Shown here piece by piece: positions 33,888 to 43,055 of a stretch of DNA of 64,000 bases (positions are counted from its first letter, which is position 1; every line of letters starts with the position of its first letter). This DNA is from an uncultured Bacteroidales bacterium (GTDB taxonomy: Bacteria; Bacteroidota; Bacteroidia; Bacteroidales; Bacteroidaceae): contig CACZBC010000001.1 in the NCBI GenBank assembly GCA_902779315.1, positions 62,001 through 126,000 of the forward strand, given 5' to 3'. Made by a program: the position numbers and the translations under genes. Below the pieces are notes generated by a model that searched no databases, was not told where the DNA came from, and saw only the letters and a list, made by a program, of their open reading frames with translations.

Positions 33888-35012
33888 ATGAATAATTGTG
33901 ATGTAATCATAACCTATTGCTGGAATAGAGTTGGGTACAATATATTAAGAAGTCTTGCTTCTCATGGCTTAAAAATCTGGTGTGCCGATAGCTCAAAAAA
34001 GAACATTTGTTCAATGTCGAAGTATTGTAGCGGCAGATTTGTATATCCGGACTACACCAAGGACGAGGATGCTTTCATCAATTGTTTGATAGAGAAAGTC
34101 GAGCAACTGAAACCTAAGATGCTGCTGCCAACTCATGATGAGAGTGTTGTGATTATGCGTCACCGCGATAAATTCCCTGAGGGTCTTATCATTCCGTATG
34201 GAAAAGAGGAACTCCTGTTGACACTTGCCAACAAGGCAGAAAGTACACTACTCGCAGAAAAGGCAGGAGTTCCTATTCCCCAAGTATATAGTTCAGCAGA
34301 CGAAGTAGATAAGTATCCTGTGGTGTTCAAGGCTGTTATAGGCAATTCTGCTAAAGATGTCTATTTCCCCACAAGCAAAGAGGAGTTACTGAAATTAATA
34401 GATAGATATAAGGATGAATCGACATTGATTGAGGAATGGATAGGCGGCTCAGATTATAGTGTGGATTGTGTTCGTTGGGATGGATTCTGCAAAACATCGG
34501 TTTACCATGCATTGGTAACAAAGACTGATGGTGGTGGAACGACTACGCAACGCGAGATTGTAAATATGCCACAACTAGAGATTGAAGCACGAAAGCTTCT
34601 TGATTACGTTGATTTCCATGGCGTATGTGGTCTTGATTTCCGCTATGATCCTGATAACGACAGAATTGCCTATATTGAGACCAATGCTCGTTTTACAGGT
34701 GGTTTGGCAACACCCATTGCAGCAGGATTTGATATTCCCTGGGTGTTGTACAAGTTATCGACAGAAGGTAAATATGAAGAACCAATTGCTGTTAAAGAAG
34801 GCACCAGAACGAAATGGATTCTAGGTGATGTGATTACGTTGGTAGGAAGAATCCTATCTCTGAAATGGAACCCCAAAGAGTTGAAGCGCATCTTTACCTT
34901 CTCACATTTTGATGCTTATGATGATTTCTTCAATGATGACAAGAAAGCAATAATTGGTGAGTTCTACTACTATTTTGAGAAACTTGTTAAGAATGGAAAA
35001 TTAAATCCCTGA
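33888..35012 (+). CDS. ATP-grasp domain protein
   Basis: 374 residues. An N-terminal Rossmann-like preATP-grasp part is followed by YPVVFKAVIGNSAKDVYF, STLIEEWIGGSDYSVD and IAYIETNARFTGGL, which give the ATP-binding and metal-binding (E, N) residues. Such enzymes ligate an amino or carboxyl group. First gene of a three-gene operon with its own promoter; 6 bases separate it from the acetyltransferase. It may add an amino acid or make an amide on a capsule sugar. Confidence 0.82.
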   Translation: MNNCDVIITYCWNRVGYNILRSLASHGLKIWCADSSKKNICSMSKYCSGRFVYPDYTKDEDAFINCLIEKVEQLKPKMLLPTHDESVVIMRHRDKFPEGLIIPYGKEELLLTLANKAESTLLAEKAGVPIPQVYSSADEVDKYPVVFKAVIGNSAKDVYFPTSKEELLKLIDRYKDESTLIEEWIGGSDYSVDCVRWDGFCKTSVYHALVTKTDGGGTTTQREIVNMPQLEIEARKLLDYVDFHGVCGLDFRYDPDNDRIAYIETNARFTGGLATPIAAGFDIPWVLYKLSTEGKYEEPIAVKEGTRTKWILGDVITLVGRILSLKWNPKELKRIFTFSHFDAYDDFFNDDKKAIIGEFYYYFEKLVKNGKLNP

Positions 35013-35018
35013 TACACT

Positions 35019-35492
35019 ATGAAGAGATATTTATATAAAATAGCAACTTATATTCAACATCAATCCTTAAAAAGAGATGGATGGCTACTTGGAAATAATG
35101 TAACTATCTCAAAACGAGGTGTATGTAAAATTGGAGGGGGTAAAATTATTTGTGGAGAAAATGTATGCATAAATGCTGAAGCTATGTTTGTGGCTTTTAA
35201 GAATATAACGATTGGAGATAATAGTACCATTGCCTATCGGGCTATAGTAAGTACTTCTGCCAATCCCAATGCCCCATATAACAAGCTATGCAAAATCTAT
35301 GAACCGAAACACGAATCTATAAGCATTGGTAAGGATGTATGGATAGGTGCGGGGGCTATTATTCTTCCTGGTGTCAAGATTGGTAATGGGGTTGTTGTTG
35401 CAGCAGGAGCTGTTGTCAACAAAGATGTACCAGATAATGTAATGGTGGCTGGTATTCCGGCAACAATAAAGAAGAACCTTGTAATTGAATAA
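35019..35492 (+). CDS. Hexapeptide-repeat acetyltransferase (maltose acetyltransferase-like)
   Basis: 157 residues. ITIGDNSTIAYRAIVSTS, SIGKDVWIGAGAIILPGVKIG and VVNKDVPDNVMVAGIPA show the LbH coil and the usual C-terminal GIPA. Probably acetylates a sugar at the membrane-lipid stage. Its last codons overlap the TTG start of the sugar transferase by 8 bases. Confidence 0.85.
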   Translation: MKRYLYKIATYIQHQSLKRDGWLLGNNVTISKRGVCKIGGGKIICGENVCINAEAMFVAFKNITIGDNSTIAYRAIVSTSANPNAPYNKLCKIYEPKHESISIGKDVWIGAGAIILPGVKIGNGVVVAAGAVVNKDVPDNVMVAGIPATIKKNLVIE

Positions 35493-36237
35493 ACACGTGT
35501 TTTCAAAGTGGCTTTTCGATAGAGTTGTTTCTTTCATTGGCTTGCTTTTCCTTTGGCCGGTGCTGCTGGTTGTGGCGGTTCTGATCAAGATGAAGATGCC
35601 TGGCGGACCTGTGCTTTTCGTGCAGAACAGGGTGGGGAAGGACGGCAAGCTGTTCAGGTGCCATAAGTTCAGGACAATGGTGAATAACGCTAACCTTAAC
35701 GAAAACGAAAACGATAACGAAAACGATAACGAAAACCAAAACGAAAACCAAAAGGGTGGTTGGTCGACGGTGAGTGTGGCTGGGGACAACCGCATTACGC
35801 CTTTCGGAGCAACTCTTCGTCACTATAAGCTCGATGAGCTGCCTGGGCTTTGGGATGTGCTTCGGGGCAAGATGTCGTTCGTGGGGCCTCGTCCAGACGT
35901 TCCCGGCTATGCGGACAAACTGGAAGGTGAGGACCGCGATGTGCTGAAGCTGCGACCTGGCATCACGGGACCGGCTACGCTGAAATACCGACTCGAAGAC
36001 GAGTACCTCGCGAATGCGAGGGAACTCGTTTCTAACGCTAACAATAACCATAACGTTAACTTTGACGCAATGACGGATCAGGAGTTGGCGGTGTGGTATA
36101 ACGACAATGTGATCTATCCGGACAAGGTGCGGCTGAACCTGTATTACTACCGCCACTATTCGTTCTGGAAGGACATCGAGATGATTCTCTGCACAGTGCT
36201 GGGAAAGAAGATGAAGTACGCAGGGGAGGTGATTTGA
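35485..36237 (+). CDS. Initiating sugar transferase (WcaJ/PglC-like) with Asn-rich insertions
   Basis: 250 residues. One TM helix (about 12-35), then GGPVLFVQNRVGKDGKLFRCHKFRTM, LDELPGLWDVLRG and MSFVGPRP are the phosphoglycosyltransferase signatures, without the five-TM N-terminus. It transfers a sugar phosphate to undecaprenyl phosphate, starting the repeat unit. A stop lies directly before the TTG at 35485, so the start is TTG (or GTG at 35497). Two Asn-alternating insertions (about 67-89 and 184-192), coded by AAC-NNN hexamers, sit in loops between conserved motifs. Confidence 0.88.
   Translation: MNKHVFSKWLFDRVVSFIGLLFLWPVLLVVAVLIKMKMPGGPVLFVQNRVGKDGKLFRCHKFRTMVNNANLNENENDNENDNENQNENQKGGWSTVSVAGDNRITPFGATLRHYKLDELPGLWDVLRGKMSFVGPRPDVPGYADKLEGEDRDVLKLRPGITGPATLKYRLEDEYLANARELVSNANNNHNVNFDAMTDQELAVWYNDNVIYPDKVRLNLYYYRHYSFWKDIEMILCTVLGKKMKYAGEVI
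35683..35751 (+). repeat. AAC-NNN hexamer tract in the sugar transferase gene (first)
   Basis: About eleven units AAC-GCT, AAC-CTT, AAC-GAA, AAC-GAT and AAC-CAA read as Asn-Ala, Asn-Leu, Asn-Glu, Asn-Asp and Asn-Gln, the longest such tract in the window. Confidence 0.9.
36034..36060 (+). repeat. AAC-NNN hexamer tract in the sugar transferase gene (second)
   Basis: AAC-GCT, AAC-AAT, AAC-CAT, AAC-GTT, AAC, between ARELVS and FDAMTDQ. Confidence 0.85.
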
Positions 36238-36414
36238 ACGATAACGAAAACGAAAACGAATTCCGCGCATTAAAAGCGCGCCGTGGTGCTAGAGCATCCA
36301 CGAACGATAACCCTAACGCTAACCTTAACGAAACGATAACGTTAACAGTTGAGAGTTTAGGTATAGGTTAGAGGTTAGGGGTTAGGGGTTAGGGGTTAGA
36401 GTTTAGAGATAAAA
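36236..36414 (+). repeat. Intergenic block of hexamer and heptamer repeats
   Basis: AAC-GAT/AAC-GAA units at 36238-36260, a short CGCGC/GCGCG hairpin, AAC-GAT, AAC-CCT, AAC-GCT, AAC-CTT and AAC-GTT units at 36302-36348, then GGTTAGA, GGTTAGG x3, GGTTAGA, GTTTAGA at 36366-36407 with exact 7-bp period. The CCTAAC and GTTAGG parts are complementary and could fold together. Confidence 0.85.
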
Positions 36415-36461
36415 GTTGAGGAGCTATTGATTTCATTTAAGCCATTAAAATTCTTTATAAT

Positions 36462-36493
36462 TTTGTGTATATTATAAAGTTTTTGTATTTTTG
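36462..36493 (+). promoter_or_regulatory. Promoter of the Fic gene
   Basis: TTTG at 36462-36465, 20 bases, then TATTTTTG at 36486-36493. The leader to the ATG at 36523 would be about 23 bases. Confidence 0.75.
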
Positions 36494-36522
36494 CACTGGA
36501 ATTCTAATTGAAGCATGATATT

Positions 36523-37845
36523 ATGGATATAATAGAACGTCCTCCAATACTACATTCTGAAAAAGAACTTTTACAAGTCGCCTTTACAACTCTTCCTGCC
36601 GAGGTCAAAGAAATCGTTGATAAAATCAACGAAGATTATTCATATTGGGATGATGTAAAATATAAGTACAAAGATAAAGTCCACAATTTCCCTCCACAGC
36701 GATTGTGGGCTCATGCCAAGTTAATGCGCACTTATAATTATTTCCCAATATGGGAAGGCTCGAACCTCTGCTTCAATTTGACTAATAAGATGCAGCGTAT
36801 GTGCCATGAATTCGATATGAATTTCGGAGGATCGTGGGCATCTCCCTCCATTATACCAGAAGAAAACAAGGAACAATATTTGATTAGTTCACGGATGGAA
36901 GAAGCTATTTTCTCAAGTCAAATAGAAGGTGCTGCCACAACGAGACAGGTTGCAAAGGAAATGCTTCGAAAAAAACGCAAGCCGAAAAACAAAAGCCAGC
37001 AAATGATTGTCAATAACTACGATACAATTTGTTATATCGTAGAACATAAAGATGAACCCTTAAGTGTCGATATGCTCTTGGAGATACATCGGCGAATGAC
37101 ACGCGACACACTTTATAATCCAGAGGATGCGGGCTGTTTTAGGCAGAATGATAATGTGGTAGTAGAAGATGGTATTACACATAAAGTTGTGCATGTCCCA
37201 CCCTCTTTTACTACAATTCCGGCCTTTATGTCTGCCTTAATGAGATTCTTTAATGACGAAACCCCTAAAACATTCATTCATCCAGTCATTCGAGGTATTA
37301 TTATTCACTATATGTTAGCCTATATGCACCCATTTACTGACGGAAATGGCAGAACTGCTCGAGCTTTGTTCTATTTTTATATGCTGAAACACAATTATTG
37401 GCTAACACAATTCCTATCAATTTCTCGTATAATTATAACTACGAAAAAGAAATATGAAAGAGCATTCTTGTGTTCAGAAGCGGATAACAATGATATTGGC
37501 TATTTCATTAATTATAACTTGGATGTTTTGTCCAAGTCATATAAGAAATTACAAGAATATCTGAAATATAAAGCCACTGAAAAACGCATTGCTAATACTT
37601 TCCTTCGTTTGGGTGGAATTAATAGTCGGCAAGCAATGATTATTAAAATGTTTGATGAGAATTCCGCAGAAGTTATTACTGTCAAAGATTTGGAAGGGAA
37701 ATTCCATGTGACTGCAGCTACAGCGAAGTCTGATATCGTTGGGCTTCTTCATAGAGGTTTTCTGGCAGAAATATCTTTTAATAAAGTAAAGCGAGGATAT
37801 GTCAAAGGTGACAAATTCGATGAATTGATAAAACAATCTTTATAA
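36523..37845 (+). CDS. Fic family protein
   Basis: 440 residues from the ATG at 36523 (a TTG at 36508 is rejected because it lies close to the expected transcription start). The catalytic loop HPFTDGNGRTAR (269-280) has the full Fic motif. SSQIEGAATT (131-140) upstream is the usual inhibitory helix motif with its Glu, so it is a class II-type self-inhibited enzyme. The C-terminal part looks like a winged helix (FHVTAATAKSDIVGLL). It should transfer AMP or a related group to a protein. It stands alone with its own promoter. Confidence 0.88.
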   Translation: MDIIERPPILHSEKELLQVAFTTLPAEVKEIVDKINEDYSYWDDVKYKYKDKVHNFPPQRLWAHAKLMRTYNYFPIWEGSNLCFNLTNKMQRMCHEFDMNFGGSWASPSIIPEENKEQYLISSRMEEAIFSSQIEGAATTRQVAKEMLRKKRKPKNKSQQMIVNNYDTICYIVEHKDEPLSVDMLLEIHRRMTRDTLYNPEDAGCFRQNDNVVVEDGITHKVVHVPPSFTTIPAFMSALMRFFNDETPKTFIHPVIRGIIIHYMLAYMHPFTDGNGRTARALFYFYMLKHNYWLTQFLSISRIIITTKKKYERAFLCSEADNNDIGYFINYNLDVLSKSYKKLQEYLKYKATEKRIANTFLRLGGINSRQAMIIKMFDENSAEVITVKDLEGKFHVTAATAKSDIVGLLHRGFLAEISFNKVKRGYVKGDKFDELIKQSL

Positions 37846-37937
37846 TTCTTTTTAATTTATTGCAAATTATAAAGAAATGTAATATTGAACAAACCAGAAT
37901 GTTTATTTAACTAGTTGCTTGAGCTATAACGAAAGCA

Positions 37938-37965
37938 GTTTACCGTTTACTGTTTACAGTTTACG
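37938..37965 (+). repeat. GTTTACN heptamer repeats (four units)
   Basis: GTTTACC, GTTTACT, GTTTACA and GTTTACG, 20 bases before the -33 box of the GH2 promoter. Confidence 0.85.
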
Positions 37966-37983
37966 GACAATTTGAGAATTTCG

Positions 37984-38015
37984 TTTGGAACTTTTTAGAT
38001 TTTTGTTTACCTTTG
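37984..38015 (+). promoter_or_regulatory. Promoter of the GH2 gene
   Basis: TTTG at 37984-37987, 20 bases, then TACCTTTG at 38008-38015. The leader to the ATG at 38062 would be about 40 bases. Confidence 0.78.
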
Positions 38016-38061
38016 CATCACTATATCAGTAATTTGCGTTCAAAATCTTTGAGGCAGAAAA

Positions 38062-40437
38062 ATGGAAAATATGATGAAGAAATTATTTTTGTTGGTGATT
38101 TTGATGTTCTGTGTTTGGAATGGGACGATGGCACAGTCGAGTCGGCTCTTTGATGAGGGTTGGCAGTTCGTTCGAGATGGGAAGACTGTGAACGTGAACC
38201 TGCCCCACGACTGGGATATCTACGACGCTCCCGATCCCGAAACTGGCGAGACGGGAACTGGCGGCGGTTGGTTCCATGGAGGCAAAGGCGAATACCACAA
38301 AAAGTTCAGAGTTGAGAGTTTAGAGTTGAGAGGCGAAGGACGCGCCAAGCTGCACTTCGAGGGTGTCTATCAGAGGGCTGAGGTCTTCGTGAACGGACAG
38401 AAGGCTGGTCAGCACGGCTACGGCTACACGCCTTTCACTGTGGACATCACACCTTATCTGTACAATGACAATCGCGAGAACGAGGTGGTGGTGAAGGTGG
38501 ACAACAGTGGACAGCCAAATTGCCGCTGGTACTCGGGTTCGGGCATCTATCGCCACGTTTGGCTCGAGACAATGCCTGCCCTGCATATTGCCCAGAATGG
38601 CATCTATGTGACGACGCCCGAGGTTTCGGCCGACAAGGCTACGGTGCAGGTGGAGGTGACGGTCGAGAATGAGTCGGACGAAGAACGTGCAGCGACCGTT
38701 GTCATCAGCGCTACACAGCAGAAGACCTCCATAAATAAGCTCTTGCCTGTGAAGGTGCCGGCTCATGGCTCGAAGAGCGTCACGGGAACCTTCACCGTCC
38801 AGAACCCTGAACTGTGGTCCATTGACAACCCTCACCTCTATGAGGCGGCCGTGGAACTGAAGGAGTCGTATGCAGAAGGTCAGACATCATTCGCCGTCAT
38901 AGACCGTCAGAAGGCAAAATACGGCATTCGCTCGTTCTCGTTCGACACCGAGAAGGGCTTTGTACTCAACGGGAAGCCGATTCTCCTCAACGGAGCCTGT
39001 GTTCATCACGACGACGGCGTACTGGGAGCAATGGCCTTCGACGCTGCAGAAATCCGAAAAGTACGACTGATGAAGCAGGCTGGCTTCAACCTCATTCGCA
39101 CCAGCCATAACCCCACCACAAGGGCTTTCCTCGACGCTTGCGACTCCCTGGGCATGCTCGTCATAGGCGAGGCTTTCGACGGATGGCGCACTGCAAAACT
39201 GAAGTACGACTACTCGACGATGATTGACTCCTGCTATCGCGAAGACATTCATGCGATGGTGAAGCGCGACAGGAACCACCCCAGCATCATCACGTGGAGC
39301 ATAGGCAACGAGGTCATCGAACGCAAGGAACTCCGCGTGATTCAGACGGCCAAGCAGTTGAAGGAGGCCATTCTGGAATGCGACAAGACGCGTCCCGTGA
39401 CGGAAGCGCTCTGTGCCTGGGACCGCGACTGGGAAATCTACGACCCTCACTTCGATGTGCTCGACATTGGCGGCTATAACTACATGATTTTCAAACACCA
39501 AACCGACCATCAGCGCAATCCCAAACGCGTGATGTGGCAAACGGAAAGCTACCCTCGCGACGCTTTCCGCAACTGGGCTACGGTCAGCGACAACACGTAT
39601 GTCGTGGGCGATATGGTGTGGACTGGACTCGACTACCTCGGTGAGTCTGGCATTGGCCGCTATTACTACGAAGGAGAACGTCCAGGCGAGAGTTTCGCTC
39701 CTGGAGGTCAACCCGATTGGCACGGCACCTATTGCGGCGATGTTGACATCACGGGTTGGCGCAAACCCATCAGTCACTATCGCGAGATGCTCTGGAACGA
39801 CGGAACCAGTCTGTATATGGCTGTGAAAGAGCCCAACGGATATCGTGGAAACATCAAGGAAACGATGTGGAGCGTTTGGCCCACTTGGGAGAGCTGGAAC
39901 TGGGCAGGCTGGGAAGGCAAACCCGTCGATGTGGAAGTCTACACCAAACAGCCCGAGGTGAAGCTCTATCTGAACGACAAGCTGATCGGGACGAAATCCG
40001 TCAACAGGCAGACTGAGTTCAAAGCCGTATTCCAAGTGCCTTATGAAGCAGGAACATTGCGTGCTGAAGCAGGTAGCGAGAGTGTGACGCTGAGCACTGC
40101 TGGCGAACCAGCCAGAATGCGACTCAGCCTCGACCGCAAAACGATTTCTGCTGACGGTCAGGACTTGGCATACGTTACCGTAGAGGTTGTTGACAGCAAG
40201 GGGCGTGTTTGTCCCGATGCAGCCATACCTTGCGAAGCAACTGTGAAAGGTCAGGGCCAACTCATGGCCTTCGCTTCTGCCGATATGAAGGACCGCGAAC
40301 CTGCTACCTCACCTCGCGTCAAGACGTGGAAGGGACGTGCTTTGCTCGTCGTTCGCAGTAACAAATCGAAGGGCAAGGTGCAAGTCTGCATCAAGAGCAG
40401 TTTGCCTACCGCATCGACCACAATCCAAACAAAGTAG
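38062..40437 (+). CDS. Secreted glycoside hydrolase family 2 protein (beta-galactosidase-like)
   Basis: 791 residues with a signal peptide (KKLFLLVILMFCVWNGTMAQ). The order is sugar-binding, immunoglobulin-like and TIM-barrel domains: acid/base E417 in WSIGNEV and likely nucleophile E495 in WQTESYP. A DUF4982-like and an invasin-like beta-domain follow. It should cleave a beta-linked terminal sugar in the periplasm. The stretch RVESLELRGEG early in the sugar-binding domain is coded by 7-bp repeats at 38311-38331. Confidence 0.85.
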   Translation: MENMMKKLFLLVILMFCVWNGTMAQSSRLFDEGWQFVRDGKTVNVNLPHDWDIYDAPDPETGETGTGGGWFHGGKGEYHKKFRVESLELRGEGRAKLHFEGVYQRAEVFVNGQKAGQHGYGYTPFTVDITPYLYNDNRENEVVVKVDNSGQPNCRWYSGSGIYRHVWLETMPALHIAQNGIYVTTPEVSADKATVQVEVTVENESDEERAATVVISATQQKTSINKLLPVKVPAHGSKSVTGTFTVQNPELWSIDNPHLYEAAVELKESYAEGQTSFAVIDRQKAKYGIRSFSFDTEKGFVLNGKPILLNGACVHHDDGVLGAMAFDAAEIRKVRLMKQAGFNLIRTSHNPTTRAFLDACDSLGMLVIGEAFDGWRTAKLKYDYSTMIDSCYREDIHAMVKRDRNHPSIITWSIGNEVIERKELRVIQTAKQLKEAILECDKTRPVTEALCAWDRDWEIYDPHFDVLDIGGYNYMIFKHQTDHQRNPKRVMWQTESYPRDAFRNWATVSDNTYVVGDMVWTGLDYLGESGIGRYYYEGERPGESFAPGGQPDWHGTYCGDVDITGWRKPISHYREMLWNDGTSLYMAVKEPNGYRGNIKETMWSVWPTWESWNWAGWEGKPVDVEVYTKQPEVKLYLNDKLIGTKSVNRQTEFKAVFQVPYEAGTLRAEAGSESVTLSTAGEPARMRLSLDRKTISADGQDLAYVTVEVVDSKGRVCPDAAIPCEATVKGQGQLMAFASADMKDREPATSPRVKTWKGRALLVVRSNKSKGKVQVCIKSSLPTASTTIQTK
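38311..38331 (+). repeat. GTTGAGA/GTTTAGA heptamer repeats inside the GH2 gene
   Basis: GTTGAGA, GTTTAGA, GTTGAGA in coding sequence. The same GTTGAGA-GTTTAG string occurs at 36348-36360 in the repeat block before the Fic gene. Confidence 0.8.
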
Positions 40438-40453
40438 GCGAAGTCGGTTCCGC

Positions 40454-41539
40454 TTACTTCAACTTGTTGTAAACCTCGTCGGATACAGGCTCGAGCCACT
40501 CGTTCGAGGCTCCATCCTGCACGTCCTTGTGATAGGTGAGGTGTTGGAACCAGGAGTCTTTGGCAGCTCCATGCCAATGCTTTGCTTCAGCAGAAATGGC
40601 AATGATGGTTCCCGGAGTCATCGGAACAGCTTCCTTGCCCCATTCCTGATACCAACCACGACCGGCAACGCATATCAGCACCTGCACTTGTCCATGATGA
40701 ACGTGCCAGTTGTTGCGGCAACGAGGTTCGAAGGTGACATTCATCACACCTCCACCGACATCAGCAAGATAACTCTGCCCAGTGAAATATTTGCCATAAG
40801 GATTGGGCTCGCCCTTGGGCCAAGCGGAGAAGTCAACCGTCTGGACAGGCATATAATCTTCGCTGAAAACAACTGCCAAAGCGCCACGAAGACGCTCAGC
40901 CTCTTCTGCTCCGACCTTGGCTTCCAACAGGGCAGGCATTGCCTTGAGCACATCGTCGCTGACTCCCATATTCCTTGACCCGGACACATGGGCTTGCAGT
41001 TGCGGTTCGCAACCGGGTAGGGCAGAAATGGCAGAGACCGTCACCACTTCGCGTTCAGCAAACGTCAGGTTGTTGCGTGCGAAGATGTCGCCAAAGAGGT
41101 GTGCCTTCAGGTAGTAGTCGGTCTGAGGAGCGAATGTGTACGTAAACGGTTGTCCTCCACAAAGTTGTGTCTGCACATCAGTGCCTTGCTTCAACGCATT
41201 GTAGTCCTTTGGCATCGGATCTGCTTCGCGACCTTGCTCCACACGAAGTCCGGCATTTGTACGTTCCTTGATGACCTGTTGCAGTACACCGAGTGCATTC
41301 AGTGAACGAGGAAAACCCGTGTAGGCATAGAGTTGCGACAAAGCCTCCTTAGCCTCGCTCACAGTCAGTCCCTGTTCAAATCCTTCGTTCAGGGCCGCTT
41401 TCAGTCCGTTGATGTTGCCTTTTGCCTCGTTAGCGGCGATGCATACGAGTGCCTGTTGTTTATTTGTAAGTGTCATATTCTGTCCTTTCATTTGCAGCGA
41501 CATCATGAATAGAGCCGCGAGCATAATAGTTGTTCTCAT
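40454..41539 (-). CDS. Secreted carboxymuconolactone decarboxylase-like/cupin fusion
   Basis: 361 residues with a signal peptide. Two CMD/AhpD-like repeats (about 28-110 and 145-235) are followed by a cupin (about 262-345) with NNWHVHHGQVQVL and KHWHGAAKD metal-binding His. CMD-cupin fusions of this kind are common in Bacteroidales; the reaction is not known. Last gene of a five-gene minus-strand unit; its ATG directly follows the stop of the monooxygenase-like gene. Confidence 0.82.
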   Translation of the reverse strand: MRTTIMLAALFMMSLQMKGQNMTLTNKQQALVCIAANEAKGNINGLKAALNEGFEQGLTVSEAKEALSQLYAYTGFPRSLNALGVLQQVIKERTNAGLRVEQGREADPMPKDYNALKQGTDVQTQLCGGQPFTYTFAPQTDYYLKAHLFGDIFARNNLTFAEREVVTVSAISALPGCEPQLQAHVSGSRNMGVSDDVLKAMPALLEAKVGAEEAERLRGALAVVFSEDYMPVQTVDFSAWPKGEPNPYGKYFTGQSYLADVGGGVMNVTFEPRCRNNWHVHHGQVQVLICVAGRGWYQEWGKEAVPMTPGTIIAISAEAKHWHGAAKDSWFQHLTYHKDVQDGASNEWLEPVSDEVYNKLK

Positions 41540-41926
41540 TTATCTTTGTTTTATGAATATCTGTTTCATCGTTTCGGGGTCGAGTGGAATCATATCTGGC
41601 AAGTTCAGGTTCTTCACCATGTGGAGCGTGCCCTGCTTGTACTTCTGGAAATGGGCCGACTGGATATGACTCTGGTACGCTTCCTGAGAAGCATAGATTT
41701 CGAGGATGCGAATCTGCGTGGAGTCCTCAGCACTTTGCATGGGGAACAGACAAACGACGCCAGGCTCGCGTTCCATACTCAAACGGTCTACCTCGTTGGC
41801 AAACGCCAAGTACTCCTTCAGGTACTGCGGATAGACCTCTATTTCGCTGATACGGACTAACATGTCTTGAGCAAATGAGCTTGCGGTCAATATGATTGTT
41901 ATAATGGTTACCTGCAATCGTTTCAT
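41540..41926 (-). CDS. Secreted antibiotic biosynthesis monooxygenase-like (ABM) protein
   Basis: 128 residues with a signal peptide (KRLQVTIITIILTASSFA). MLVRISEIEVYPQYLKEYLAF and ILEIYASQEAYQSHIQSAHFQKY match the dimeric ferredoxin-like ABM/quinol monooxygenase family, here exported. It lies 4 bases after the hydrolase gene. Confidence 0.82.
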   Translation of the reverse strand: MKRLQVTIITIILTASSFAQDMLVRISEIEVYPQYLKEYLAFANEVDRLSMEREPGVVCLFPMQSAEDSTQIRILEIYASQEAYQSHIQSAHFQKYKQGTLHMVKNLNLPDMIPLDPETMKQIFIKQR

Positions 41927-41930
41927 GGAT

Positions 41931-43055
41931 TCATTTCAGATTCTGAGCGAAGAATTCGGCCAATGTGTCCCAAGGAATCATGTTCTTCGGTTGACCTTGT
42001 CCCTTCAGTTCTGTATAGCCTCCGTCGTAGAGGTCGCAGTGAGAAGCCTCGGGAATGATGAGCAGCTGCTTGTTTTCAGGACAAGGATTAGGTTTGCCAA
42101 CAGTGTTGTAGCCTTCTGCATTGCCTTCCATCATATATTTATAGGCAGCCTCGCCGAAGTAACGCGAATGGGCTTTCTCGCCGTGCATCACTAGGACTGC
42201 GGAGCGAATCTCGTTGATGTAGTAGAGGAAACGGCTGTTCGAATAGGCTTGTGTACCGATTACACGCCATCCGTCGTTCGAGTTGCCGCTGCGAACATGA
42301 TAACCGCGAGTGGTCTTGTAGTAGTCGTAGTAGTCCTTTACGAACTGAGGCGCATCATCGGGTAGGGGATCAATGACTCCACCAGCCATCGCCATTGGGT
42401 CTGAGAGACGTTGTTTGGCGAGAACCTCACGTGCAGCATGACGCGACTCTTCCTTGTCCTCGCTGTCGTAGTATCCGTTTCCGCTGACGCGAGTCATATC
42501 ATACATCGTCGAGGCAACTGTAGCTTTGATACGTGTATCTGTTGCTGCAGCATTCAGAGCAATACCACCCCAACCGCAGATGCCGATGATGCCTATACGG
42601 TCTGCATCTACATTTTCCTGTTTCGACAGGAAATCGACAGCAGCCATGAAGTCCTCGGTATTGATATCAGGCGAGGCTGTACGACGCGGTTCACCGCTGC
42701 TTTCACCTGTATATGACGGATCGAAGGCTAAAGCAACAAATCCACGCTCAGCCATCTTCATGGCATAGAGACCACTCGACTGTTCCTTGGTGGCACCGAA
42801 AGGACCAGAAACAGCAATGGCTGCAAGTTTTCCCTCAGCATCCTTTGGCGTATAAAGGTCTGCCGCAAGTGTCAGTCCGTATTGTGTTTTGAACGTTACT
42901 TTGCTGTGGTTTACTTTCTCACTCAGTGGAAACACCTTGTCCCATTCCTGCGTCAATTCCAGTTCCTGTTCCATATTGTTCTCTGTGGTTTGTTTGTTGT
43001 TGCATGCTATGAGCATCCCACTCAGCAGTATTGCGGCTAATATAGTTTTTCTCAT
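41931..43055 (-). CDS. Alpha/beta hydrolase lipoprotein, dienelactone hydrolase-like
   Basis: 374 residues. The lipobox LIAC near residue 18 predicts a lipoprotein. The nucleophile elbow is GICGWGG, so the nucleophile is probably Cys instead of Ser, as in dienelactone hydrolases. A late PEASHCDLYD supplies the His. It overlaps the next upstream gene of the operon by 4 bases. Natural substrate unknown. Confidence 0.8.
   Translation of the reverse strand: MRKTILAAILLSGMLIACNNKQTTENNMEQELELTQEWDKVFPLSEKVNHSKVTFKTQYGLTLAADLYTPKDAEGKLAAIAVSGPFGATKEQSSGLYAMKMAERGFVALAFDPSYTGESSGEPRRTASPDINTEDFMAAVDFLSKQENVDADRIGIIGICGWGGIALNAAATDTRIKATVASTMYDMTRVSGNGYYDSEDKEESRHAAREVLAKQRLSDPMAMAGGVIDPLPDDAPQFVKDYYDYYKTTRGYHVRSGNSNDGWRVIGTQAYSNSRFLYYINEIRSAVLVMHGEKAHSRYFGEAAYKYMMEGNAEGYNTVGKPNPCPENKQLLIIPEASHCDLYDGGYTELKGQGQPKNMIPWDTLAEFFAQNLK

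Noticed and set aside
35503..36270. Long minus-strand frame opposite the sugar transferase
   Set aside because: It mirrors a clear gene, has poor composition (Arg/His/Val runs from hexamer repeats) and no motif.
36366..36407. Telomere-like GGTTAGG repeats suggesting a linear end
   Set aside because: It is a short internal 7-bp tract, one of several heptamer families, within ordinary gene order on both sides.
38887..40260. 457-codon minus-strand frame opposite the GH2 gene
   Set aside because: Long antisense frames are common in GC-balanced genes; the GH2 catalytic motifs and signal peptide are on the plus strand.
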